From Panonychus citri (taxonomy: Eukaryota > Arthropoda > Arachnida > Trombidiformes > Tetranychidae): 64,000 bases of DNA. The stretch covers positions 310,001-374,000 of the forward strand of contig NW_026515416.1 of NCBI RefSeq assembly GCF_014898815.1, written 5' to 3'. The notes below the pieces were generated by a model. It was not told the DNA's origin. It worked only from the letters and a program-made list of their open reading frames with translations, and made no database searches. Of the stretch, positions 50,148 through 61,279 are shown piece after piece (within the stretch, counting starts at the first letter, position 1; every line of letters starts with the position of its first letter). The position numbers and the translations under genes were made by a program.

Positions 50148-51700
50148 AGATGAAGATGATGAGGGAGGATGGAGGAGGGTGGGGAGGGTGAGAAAGGAGG
50201 AAAGATGAATTTCTTGTGAGAAAGAGACGATGAAAGGTTTACCTGTGAAAATGAAGTGGAAAAGGTTTAGTTACTTTTTTTTTGTTCTGTTTTTTATTCT
50301 TACCTTTCAATGTAATCACTTTATTTTTGGTATTTCTGATTGTTTAATTGTTTCATTATCAGCGTAATTATGATTTGATTGATACGATTGACAGAAGTAA
50401 TTAGTTGATTGTTGTGTCTTGTTACATGATAAGTGAGAAAGAGAGAGTGAAAGTTTCGCCATGAAATTTGATGAATTTGTTTTACTGTTTTTCAAATTGA
50501 TTTCCATGTGATTCAGTTGATTGTTTGTGAGTTTTTGGTGATTATCATGATGATGATTTACTGATTGTTTATCTGTTCGAGTCCAAAGGTGGGGCTGTCG
50601 GTGGGTGATCATGAATATCTTGAGGGTATAAATGGGTCAGAATCAGAAATGAATGATAACAATGATAATAATAACAAGGAAGGTGAAGGTTAAGGATGAT
50701 GATGAGAGAGAGAGAGGAAGAGAGTCTTATTATAATCGTAGGAAGGGCAAAGGAAGATGAAAGAAGATGAAAAAAGGAAAGAAAAGAAAGAGAATGATGA
50801 TGATGATGATGATGAGAAAGGAAGAAAGTTTTTCTTGTGAGAAAGAAGTGAATTCCTTTTCTTCTCTTTCTCATCTTCTTCTTATTATAACAAATAGTTT
50901 TTTTTACACAACAAGAAGATGAAGATGAAGATGATGAGGGAGGATGGAGGAGGGTGGGGAGGGTGAGAAAGGAGGAAAGATGAATTTCTTGTGAGAAAGA
51001 GACGATGAAAGGTTTACCTGTGAAAATGAAGTGGAAAAGGTTTAGTTACTTTTTTTTTGTTCTGTTTTTTATTCTTACCTTTCAATGTAATCACTTTATT
51101 TTTGGTATTTCTGATTGTTTAATTGTTTCATTATCAGCGTAATTATGATTTGATTGATACGATTGACAGAAGTAATTAGTTGATTGTTGTGTCTTGTTAC
51201 ATGATAAGTGAGAAAGAGAGAGTGAAAGTTTCGCCATGAAATTTGATGAATTTGTTTTACTGTTTTTCAAATTGATTTCCATGTGATTCAGTTGATTGTT
51301 TGTGAGTTTTTGGTGATTATCATGATGATGATTTACTGATTGTTTATCTGTTCGAGTCAAAGGTGGGGCTGTCGGTGGGTGATCATGAATATCTTGAGGG
51401 TATAAATGGGTCAGAATCAGAAATGAATGATAACAATGATAATAATAACAAGGAAGGTGAAGGTTAAGGATGATGATGAGAGAGAGAGGAAGAGTCTTAT
51501 TATAATCGTAGGAAGGGCAAAGGAAGATGAAAGAAGATGAAAAAAGGAAAGAAAAGAAAGAGAATGATGATGATGATGATGATGAGAAAGGAAGAAAGTT
51601 TTTCTTGTGAGAAAGAAGTGAATTCCTTTTCTTCTCTTTCTCATCTTCTTCTTATTATAACAAATAGTTTTTTTTACACAACAAGAAGATGAAGATGAAG
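50148..51700. repeat. Tandem duplication of a 775-bp unit
   Basis: The unit beginning AGATGAAGATGATGAGGGAG at 50148 starts again at 50923, head to tail. The copies differ by a 1-base deletion (GAGTCCAAAGG against GAGTCAAAGG) and by shorter AG runs in copy 2, so copy 2 is about 5 bp shorter. Both copies contain a purine-rich edge, an (ATG)n run (50795-50815; 51564-51584) and two potential splice donor-like words on the minus strand. Open frames in the unit are simple-sequence translations and no protein family is evident. The sequence could be a promoter or 5' UTR region of WDR86, but nothing proves it. Confidence 0.9.
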
Positions 51701-52840
51701 GTTTGACCGGGAAGATAAGGTGAAAGGTGAGTCTCTTTTTTCATCTTCTTCTAGGTTGTTATGGGTTATTGGTGATCGTGGGGTGGGTCACTTGCCTCTC
51801 TCTCATTCTCTTTCATATCTATGGATGATGAAAGGAATTGAAGGAAGAGAGAAAAGAAAGAGAAACTCTTTTGGTCAATACTCACACGGGAATTTGTTGG
51901 TCATTATAATTGACCAAAAGAATCCAAAGGAACCAATGGAATCTTTTTTTTTATTTTTTCGTTTCCAGGTTAACCTTTTTTTTCCTCTTCGAATAAGAAA
52001 TAATAATAATAAAGATTCCCAAATGTGATCACACCCATTTCCAGGTCTTGACCATCAACTGGACTTACAAAAAGCCCCATTGAGATTAAGTAACAATCAA
52101 GAGTTTATGGTCAATAATAACTGACCACTACTTTGGATATTTAATTATCTTGTAATCAGTTTGCTTGAGTGTGAGAGATGATTATCATTGATTAATGTTG
52201 ATTATTCACAAATTGCCAGTGTTCATGATAACCTCTTGATTGTGTTCAAGGTGAAATCAGGTAAATTGTTGCAAATGAAAAGTAATATAAACAATTTATT
52301 AGCTTTTCCTGATTGTTATTGATGAGAGAAACAAATTAATCCAACAAATTGTGATCAACAATCAACTAGAGGTTTATGTTTATCAAATTGACCCAGAATC
52401 ATTGACTTGATTAACATTTGATTATATTGTTGCATTAATATTGCATATAATTAGCAAGAATCAAAAGTAACCATGGTTATCGTTAATTATAACAACACAA
52501 TTAACTCCTCTGATTTTGAGGTTTCCCATTTTGATTCAGTTATTTATTGTCTCTCTCTTTAACAATTTACCAACAAATCAAAAGTTTATTACTCAATTTA
52601 TTTACATGTTATTGATTAAGTTAACCAATTTTGATATTCAAACTAAATTAAGTTGATCAGTTTCTTTAATTGTTCTCATATTATTACAATCAAGTGATTT
52701 TAATCAAGTAATGTAAATTGTTGGAGGTACGATGATAATTATTAATGAATTTAGATCACAATTAACAAGTGACCGTTTTTCAAACAATCATGAGTGAACA
52801 GTGATTTAAGTTAATTGTTAAATCAGTTATGCTGGGTAAG
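51701..52840. other. Upstream region of WDR86
   Basis: A/T-rich, no coding sequence supported. The WDR86 promoter and leader lie at its right end; an in-frame ATG at 52829 precedes the preferred start. Confidence 0.45.
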
Positions 52841-55750
52841 ATGGGCTGTGGATCAATTAAAAGTACAGTTACCAACAAATCTGACAATCTAATTGAAGAT
52901 ATTGATACAAATATCGGAGCAATTAATTTAATGGAGATAAGTGATGATCGGTCAATGATTGTAATTGCCGGAGAAACTGGAGTTGCCCTTGTGTTGAGTA
53001 CTTTTTCAACACCAACGGAAATAATTGGTAAACTTGTTGGACATGAGGTTAGAATTGTAATTAATTAGTTGACCAATTGATTCGTTACATTATTCCCGTT
53101 TACTCTTAGGCTGGAATCACTTGTTCAACGATTGACAATTTGTACATTTACACGGGATCGGTTGACCAAACAGTTCGCAAATGGTCAATAGAGACGATGG
53201 ATTGTCTCTTCATATTCATTGGTCACTCTTCCAAGATTAATCGGATTATGATTAAATCTAATTTTCTATTCACCACTTCGTATGATAAAACTGCTAAAGT
53301 TTGGATTTCCAATGTAGTTATAACTCCTTATGATGATTTTGACGACGATCAAGATGAAGATTCAATTGATCTGGTTAACGATAATAAACCGAAACTGTGT
53401 AATGTTGATAGATTAACCAAAGAACAATTAACTCGATTAAGTCCATGTTTCCAAACATACAAGGTAATTAAAGTTTCTAATCAATAGTAATCATCACAAT
53501 TTCGTTTCATCAATTAGATTGATTAATACTTTTAACCCTTTGGTGTTGTTTGGTTAATTGTTGATTATTAATTTCTTAGGGTCATACCAAAAGTGTTTAT
53601 CCAATTATTTTTCTTCCAACCGATTCGGACTTTGATTACACTGGACGGATATTGGAAACTGACCTTGTGGTAACGGGTTCGGTTGATTGTACCATACGAA
53701 TCTGGTCATTTAAATATGGCGATTGTTTGAAGCTTCTTACTGACCACTATGCACCAATATTCAGTTTACTTGTTGACCCTTTAAATAGTAAACAATTTAT
53801 CTCAGCCTCGGGCGATGGTAAATTAATCAGTTGGGATGCGGTTACAGGGGAATCGGTGAAGGTGATGAAAGATCATTCTGGACCGGTCATCTCATGTACT
53901 ACCTACAATCGAATGCTGTTTTCTGGTTCAAATGACCGGACAGTTAGAGCTTGGGTCATTGAATTTGGTGAATGTGTCAGAGTTTTTCATGGTAATTCTT
54001 GTGGTGTCTCTTTGGTCCAATATTACAACGGATTAGGTAAATTAATCCGATTCCTTGATCAATTCATTTTCAAATGCTAACCAAACAAACCAAATGAGAA
54101 ACAAAAAGTAATAATAAATTAATCAGGAACCAGTAAATTGTTGCTTAATTAGTTTCTCGCTCGTTATTAGTTAAAAGTTAATGGTTAATAACCATAAACC
54201 GTGATTCTAAATTTTTGGTTAACCTTCAGGGATAAAATCAAATTAAAACTTTCTCTTCATTTTTTCAATTCCTTTTCAAGTCATGGTAAAATCTTCTCCC
54301 TTCAATTACTATTATTATTATTATTCTTATCATCATTATATCTTCATCATCATCATTTTTTCTGGGAATTTGAATGAAACATTATCTCAGGAAAATGAGT
54401 TATATACTTTTTTATGTTTCTCTCCATAAATTAAAATCTCCTCTTTAAATTGAATAACATTTCCAAGTGAGAAAATCATAACAAACATGATTGATTTAAG
54501 ATCTTTTTCTTTACCTTCTCCCTTTGGTAACTTGGAAATCAATTGATTGTCGATTAACTGTATCCTTCTCTCTCTCTCTCTATGGCAATTTAATTCTCAA
54601 ATTAGTTAATTGATTGGGAAGAAGATGAAGAATAATAATAACAAGAAGAAGAGAGTTTAAAGTTCATTCCAGTTTCTTTCGTCTGTGGACTTTTCTTTTC
54701 TCTTCCTTGTATTTATTTCCTATCCTTTTATTTCGTCTCTTTATCTTCCTTCATCTTCCTTCATCTTCTTTACCTTATTCTCTTCTTAGAGAATACGATT
54801 TATAACATTTTCTCCGAGAGAAAAATATATTCCCACAAGAAGAAAAAAAAAGACGAAGGAGGAAAAGGAACCACGAAAATAAACACTTTACTTTTCTTGA
54901 GAAGATATTTTTTCCTTTTCTATTTTGAGCATTTCCTTTTCTACGATTTTTTCATCATCATTTAAACTTTAAATACAATTTCATTTCTATTGCAATGGTA
55001 ATTAAAACGTTGATTAACAAGTCCATTTAATTGTTCACCTTTACGATTTTCAATCTATGTCCAGTTTTATAACCTTTTAGAAAAGGTCAATGGACAAATG
55101 TTGGTTTTCCAGTTCAGTTCAGTTGAATGAGTGAAAAAAAGTTAACCAACCAAATTAGTCGAGTGATTAAAATTGATTTTTTTCTTCTTCTTCTCTAGAT
55201 TAAAATGCAGATCATGATTAACTTTAAATGATTAATTAGTTTCCATTGTTCTTAATGGATTTTGTTGAGCACGAGTTTATACCATTGGAATTTTGCTAAT
55301 TTCTCATTAGATTCGTTCTGATTACAGTTGACAATTTGATTGTGTATTCGTATGATGATCAAGTTTAATTTTGTTCATTGTTGATTTTTAATTCAGTTTG
55401 TGTTGGCCTAGGAGATGGTATTGCGAATATATTTGATTCCAAATCGGGTACATTGAGGAAAAGTTTACATGGACACCAAGAATCGATAACTGGACTTCAG
55501 GTGTCAACATTTCCAATGGTTTTTTCGCTCCCAATTAAACTAATTGTTTTAATTTCTTCTTGATTAACAGGTTGCTGCCAATCGTATCTTCACTTGTGAT
55601 CTTTTGGGTAAATTGTGTGTATGGGACATTAGCGATATTAAGGAAGAGACAGTTTTTGGTAAACGAATTGAAGAAGATGAAAATAGTGATGATGATTGTG
55701 AAGCGGTTCGAAGGGCCATCGATGTGGTTGATAAATATGTTAGAAATTAA
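52841..55750 (+). CDS. WDR86: WD-repeat protein, WDR86 orthologue
   Basis: WD40 beta-propeller protein of poorly known function. Exons 52841-53047, 53110-53463, 53580-54036, 55397-55500 and 55571-55750 join in phase into 433 residues. Repeats are visible as GSVDQTVRKWS, TTSYDKTAKVWI, GSVDCTIRIWS, SASGDGKLISWD, GSNDRTVRAWV, LGDGIANIFD and CDLLGKLCVWD, seven or so blades as in human WDR86, and in the same order (for example SYDxTAxVW in blade 3). Starting at the second ATG gives MGCGSIKS, with Gly2 and Cys3, a potential N-myristoylation and palmitoylation site; human WDR86 also begins MGGGGS. The upstream ATG at 52829 would add four residues and mask this. An acidic insert DDDQDEDS sits between blades 3 and 4. 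The fourth intron, within 54037-55396, is 1.36 kb. Confidence 0.88.
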
Positions 55751-57409
55751 CAATTTGATTCCTTTTCTTTTTCTATTAATTATTATCGTTTGTCATAATA
55801 ATAAACAAAACTTTTCGATTAAATCAATCAATCGATTCTGATAATTCAGTGAATATCATTGGTGTAAATTATATAATAAATTCATAAATCATTGTATTCA
55901 GCTTGTTTACATTCAACAATTTTACATGCAGGTAAAAGTTATCAAGTTTACCAGATTGAATTTAAGCTAACTGTTACATCAATTGAGTCTAATTGGTAAT
56001 CCGATTTTAAATTAGACCCAAATTTCAGATGAAAAATGGTCCAAAGTAACTGTTTATACGGTCGAAAAGTCCAATTTTACTACATTTTGTATTTTTCATT
56101 CGTGTAGAAGGTAAAATAATGGTTTAGTTTTAATCATTCAGTGATTATCGTTGTTAATTCTGGTTTGAAAATCGAAAATGAAACCATAAATAGGAATTAT
56201 ATTCGAAACTGTGTTTATCGGTCGTTCTGACCTCGTCTGGTATTTAACACCTTCCGTTTATGGACAGTAGATCAGTTGAAATATAATCCATAATGTAATG
56301 GATTGAAAATATCTCTATTCGGGGATTACATCTTTGGTAAATTGGTTGGACTCTTGAACAGAAATTTTCTTCACATTGATTAATTACGAGTGTTTTTATC
56401 TAATCAAGCAATCAAGTTATCGATAAGATACCAATGTCCTTCAAATGATTAAAAGCTTTCCCGCCAACATCCTTAATTCTTGCTGCTTATGGTATAAAGA
56501 GATAATGTCAAATTAATAAAAATATTCAAATGTATTAATAATTAAGAATCAAATGAATTACCTTTGAAAGCTTTACCATCAGAGTAAAGAGTCAATCAAC
56601 ATAACAGTATTTAAAATAATAGCGAAAAACTTTGCTAATTGTTGTTTCTCAATAGCATCGGGGTTTCGGGAGCAATAGATTTTCAAATAGCATTTTGATA
56701 CAGAGACTTCCGCTTTTCCATCTAACTTTAGGTCCATCTAAAGCCATTGCATTGAACGGAGGCCATGTGACGGATTCTCCGTTGATGATAATCGATCTCC
56801 TCACAAGAATTACCCCTCACTTAGGTCGTTGTTACTAAAATCCATACTGGCGAGATGATGAGGAAGATGATGTAATGATGTAAACAGGTATAGAATATAA
56901 ATAAATACTAATACAGATGAACTGATGCCAAAAACTTTTCCATGGTTCGTTCACCTTAAAAAAGAATAAAAGAAAATTCGATTGACTAATTAATTAATTG
57001 AAGTAAGAATTAAAAGTCTAATGACACTTATTCTGCGGATAAATTGAATTTGATTTAGATTATTAACTTACGTTGCGTTGAAATGTAGATCAATTAACGG
57101 TTCGGATGAGCTGAATTTATATATAATTATGATTGTGAAATGTGCATAAAAATTAATTGTAATTTAGTAGATGATGATAATGTCAACAGGTAAGAGTTAA
57201 TTTCTTTAGATGATTAACATGATTAAAGAAGAAGGCGACTGATTACTTTGTGTATGTTTAAAGCAATTAGAAATTGAGTTAACGATTGTTGCTTGAGCAA
57301 AAGTGGAAAAATTAGTTCCTCCAATTTAAGAGTAGGAGAAAAAAAGAAACAATTAAAGACTAGATCCAAATCAATCAATGGATCGATGTTAATCAAGAAG
57401 ATCATTAAT
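55751..57409. other. Intergenic region between converging WDR86 and DLG5-like genes
   Basis: A/T-rich with no supported gene. Near 56412-56600 a minus-strand pair of short splice-bounded reading segments was noticed but not accepted (see rejected list). Confidence 0.5.
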
Positions 57410-57537
57410 TTAACCATAAATGTTTCTTGTTAATTGTTGGATATCATCAAAATAGCTATCAGGATGTACAGTGAAAGGAAAAAACTTTGAAAACTCTTTC
57501 CATGTCTGAGTGATTCTGGTTAATGTTGATAGATCGT
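57410..57537 (-). CDS. Candidate 3' exon resembling the end of a MAGUK guanylate-kinase domain
   Basis: A minus-strand open segment ending in a TAA stop (57410-57412), preceded by a strong pyrimidine tract and acceptor (TTTTCTCTTACCTCTTCAAG). It encodes DDLSTLTRITQTWKEFSKFF, continuing PFTVHPDSYFDDIQQLTRNI. The pattern EF..FF...V...S..DDI resembles the last helix and strand of MAGUK guanylate-kinase domains (EFGEYFT..V.GDS.EEI). It lies 410 bp downstream of the DLG5-like reading frame on the same strand, so it may be that gene's last exon. Joining it in frame needs either a 13-bp micro-exon at 57628-57640 between good splice sites, or use of a weak donor (GTCAGG) before the 57947 stop. Neither can be settled by eye. 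Confidence 0.42.
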
Positions 57538-57946
57538 CTTGAAGAGGTAAGAGAAAAGGCAAAAAGTAAATTAGTAAATTGTCAAAAATTATGTAACATG
57601 ATAACAATCAATTAATAGGTAAATTACCTTGAAATGAATTCTTCGTAATTTAAAACCAGTCATTAAGTTTGATATTTAAGAGAAAAGATTAAGTTGAAAG
57701 GAAGCAAAAAATATCCTTTTGTTTCTTTGTATATGATTCCTCTTAATTTTCTTAATTGTGATGATCAAAAAGGGGGAAAAATTATGTCTATCATTTAAAT
57801 TGCAATAAAGAAAAGTTGTTGTGAGCATCTAGTGTTGATTAATTATCGTTGTCGTCTTATTGTCCTTTTTTATTTGTTTCTCTCTCTCTCTCTGATAGTA
57901 TCACTTTCCAGTCTGTAACTTTTTTTTTGATTTTCGTCTCGATGTT

Positions 57947-59244
57947 TTAATTATGATTGACCTGACTTAATGTTGATTGTTTATTAGCTACCATTTTGTT
58001 TGGATTATATTGCACAAGAAGATTAAGTCTTTCTGAACATTGACGAAGGATATTGGCCGCATGATCGTAACCAGCGTTTCGCATATTGATACTACATATT
58101 TCCAATATTTGATCACCAATTTGGATTCCCGATTGATTAGCAAGACTATCCTTTTCAACGGTGGTGACAAAAACGCCCGCTGAACAGGAGGTTATATTAA
58201 TACCAAGGGTACCTGAGCTACGATTTATCTCAATATGTCTTATATCACCAGGACAAGGTATCAGGTCATTTGCGTTTCGATGCCGTCGTCCAGAGCTTAA
58301 CCATTCAACGTTAAAAGATATTGGACTTCCGCGGTCAGAGTGAGCTGAAGATGCCACTTTCTCAATTGAACTGGTGGACAGTTTACCGCTGGAACATGTT
58401 GAAGTTACACTTGGATTAGAGGGTATTCTTATACGAGCACTTCGCTTTGGAAATGTTGACAGTCTATCGTAAGAGGAAACAAAATCACTTTCATTTTCGT
58501 CGCTTTTATAGCCCATACCAACGCCAGTGTAAATACTTGTTTGGGGTATGTGAAGTGAAGCTTGACCATAATGATGAGGATGATGGTGATGATGGGAAGA
58601 TGAGGTTCGGGGTATGTTTATTAAATTGGGATAATCAGATCCTAATGATAATGTTGGTGATGCATTTGAGTAACGATTATTTTCATGGTGACTATCTTTA
58701 ACTGCTAATTTAGCGACACTTGGTTGGTATGAGCTCATCGATCTAACAATACTATTGCTATAATGATGGTTATTATTATTCACGTTATTACTATTGGTTA
58801 GGGTGGAAGTTGTTCCGGAAGTACTAATTGTGGTGGGAAGATCGTAAAGGCGATTTTGTTCACTTAAAATTATTCCTGAATCATTTGTTCTGGATAAATG
58901 AGGATTATAGATTGGAGAATGAGGTGAATTTGGTGAACAACGAGGTGGGAGAGTTTGGTTAATTGATAATGATGGTGAATGATGTGACCGAGTCAAAGAT
59001 GAAATTGAATTTGGTGAATTGTGATAAGATGATGAAGGCAACGATCCTGATACAGGGTGAACATGATTCGTGAAGACTGAGGGTCTTTTATTTAGAGGTT
59101 GAGCAACACGGAAAAGACCAATAGATTCACCTGGTGATCGAGTTGGTGGTATGGGTAAGGAGGGTTTAGATAGTGCAAGTTCATAAGAGTCATGAGATGA
59201 TTGCTGTTGATGATGGTGATGATTTTGTTGTTGTTGTGATTGTG

Positions 59245-59279
<35 letters not shown>

Positions 59280-61279
59280 GAGTGATTATCGGAAGTTGAT
59301 AGAGATGATAATGGATTTGAGAGAGACAAAGTTGTCCGACTAAAGGCATCAGAGAGAACATCGTGAATTGAGTGTGGTCTTAACTTCGTACTGTTATTTG
59401 CTCGACGATAATTACTGTCACCAATTTTTCTCTCTCGATAGGATTGAATTTGAGCAGAAACAACTGAATAATCTATGGAATCGGCTTTACCTCGTGAACG
59501 GTAATTAATTGATTCTCGTAGTGAATCATAATTGTGAAGGCAATTAGATGTTTCTGGATGGAGATCGGTTGATGATATTTTCTCTGATGGTGTAAGGACA
59601 TTATTACTAATTGGTATCGGTGTTGATGAATTGGATGGAGTACTACGAGAAGAATTAGAGTGATAATCATTGATTGTTGATGTTGTTGGAGGCGGTTGTT
59701 CATTTATCTTATCATAAATGGGGAAATTGTTTGATTCAAGCCGATTAAATGATGAAGTAGACCCGCTTTTAGGTTCGTTTACTGATGATTCTCCTTTTGA
59801 TAAATGATTATATGTTAAATCATTATTTGTCTTGATAACTGGATTAAAAACAGTTAGAGATTTACGTCCTTTACGATTAATTGATCTCATGGTTGGACCA
59901 CCGTTTAACTTTTCATCTTCGGATAGTTTAAGAATTTGAGGTCCACGATATTTAGGCCATGTTCCGCCATTTCTTTCTTTCTCTTTTTGAGATTTTTCTA
60001 AAGCTTTTTTGGCAACTTTTATTTGATTGGAGTAATCGGCTAAAACTTTATCGAGAGAGGCCAATGTTTCACGAGCTTCTTGTTCGGGTGTAACATCAAT
60101 TGTTTTACGAGATCTTCTTACTCCATATATCTTGTTATAAGCTCTATCAAGTAGGGTGGGTGTTGGTGAAGTGGGAACTTGTTGTTGAGAATCAGTAATG
60201 TGAGTTGGAGATGAAAGAGTTGATGAAAGTGATGAACAACTTTGATCTTGATAAATATTATTACCACAACCTTTATCGCTCTCTAATTTTTCTTGTAATT
60301 CACTTAATTCCTTTTGTGAATCGTTAAGTTGTTTTCTCATATCATCAGAGTCTCGTAAAGCTTCAGCTAAATCACAAACAACTCGATCTCGTTCTTTTCG
60401 TAATCTATCACAAAGTGTCCTCATGCTTTCCCGTTCAAGTGCAACTTTCTCTTTAAACTCAAGAGCGGCATCTCTTTCCTTTTTAAGTATCTCAATTTCA
60501 CTGTGACAGTACATTAATTCCCGTTGTAAGCGTTCATTTTGTCGACGAACTTCAATTTCAACGTTAACCTGTTCCATTGAATCTAATCTTGATGAACTTA
60601 ATTGCGATTGACCATGACTTCCAATTGAAGCTAAACTGGTCTGTTTCCATGAGGAAGAGATACCTGAAGATGAAGAGTCCCATTGATTGTGTGAATTATT
60701 ATTATTGTTGTTGCTGTTATTGTTGTGGTTGTGATTATGATTAGTGTTGTTGTTTGAATTAGAGTTTGTATTGTTGTTAACAGATGAAGGAGGTGATCGG
60801 AGAGGCGAAACAGAGTCTTCTTCATAATCACCATATCTCGCTCTATCTTCTTGAATCTTTTTGGATAAACGATCACGATCAATTAGCACTGTTGTTATCT
60901 CACGTTTTAAACTGTCAATTTGTTCAATGTTTACAATTTTCTCCTCTTGAAGAGTAGTTAACTTTTTTTGATTTTCACTTAATTCTTCTTGTAATTTTTC
61001 AATCTCTTTATGCACCGTGTCCCTTTCTGACATGATAAGATTATATTCTTGAATAGCTGAGTTTCTTTCTTCGGTCATTCTGGATAAATCTTGAGTTGCT
61101 TTTAAACGAGCTGTGATCACTTGATTAATTTCCTTAATATATTCATCTCGTTGACTTTGAACTTTAGCCAGAGATTGTTTCAGTTCAGCACATTCTTTGA
61201 CCACTTTATCGTATTTATGAAGAACAGCATTGTATCTTTGCTCTAAGCCGCAAGATTGGCATGAAAAAATATCCGTCAT
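57947..61279 (-). CDS. DLG5: DLG5-like scaffold, shortened (coiled coil plus one PDZ)
   Basis: DLG5 is a MAGUK scaffold at cell junctions and the apical trafficking machinery. A single open frame from the ATG at 61279 gives 1110 residues, with the stop at 57947. Matches to human DLG5 are clear: EERNSAIQEYNLIMSERD and ESMRTLCDRLRKERDRVV in the coiled coil (about 15-345), NGGTWPKYRGPQ, then RIRIPSNP and SDRGSP ahead of a PDZ at about 1012-1093 (SGTLGINI ligand loop, DQILEICSINMRNA, LVQYNP), equivalent to vertebrate PDZ3. PDZ1 and PDZ2, which follow the coiled coil in human DLG5, are missing, as are PDZ4, SH3 and GuK from this frame. The centre is low-complexity Ser/Asn/His-rich with a poly-Gln run (59226-59279). 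At most a GuK C-terminal remnant (57410-57537) may follow. Divergent from the WD gene at 63203. Confidence 0.85.
59226..59279 (-). repeat. Coding (CAA)n poly-Gln microsatellite in DLG5-like gene
   Basis: TTG/TTGTGA runs on the plus strand encode interrupted poly-glutamine on the minus strand. Length is likely to vary between individuals. Confidence 0.9.

Noticed and set aside
50570..50590. tRNA B-box-like word (GTTCGAGTCC)
   Set aside because: No matching A box or cloverleaf upstream, and the second tandem copy has lost a base in it.
50316..50874. His/Asn- and Ser-rich minus-strand frames in the tandem repeat unit
   Set aside because: Simple-sequence translations; an indel between the copies changes the frame and no family match is evident.
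56412..56600. Minus-strand exon pair reading SDGKAFK and ARIKDVGGKAFNHLKDIG
   Set aside because: Donor and acceptor line up, but a stop codon lies just upstream of the first segment with no acceptor between, and no family was recognised. Possibly a relic.
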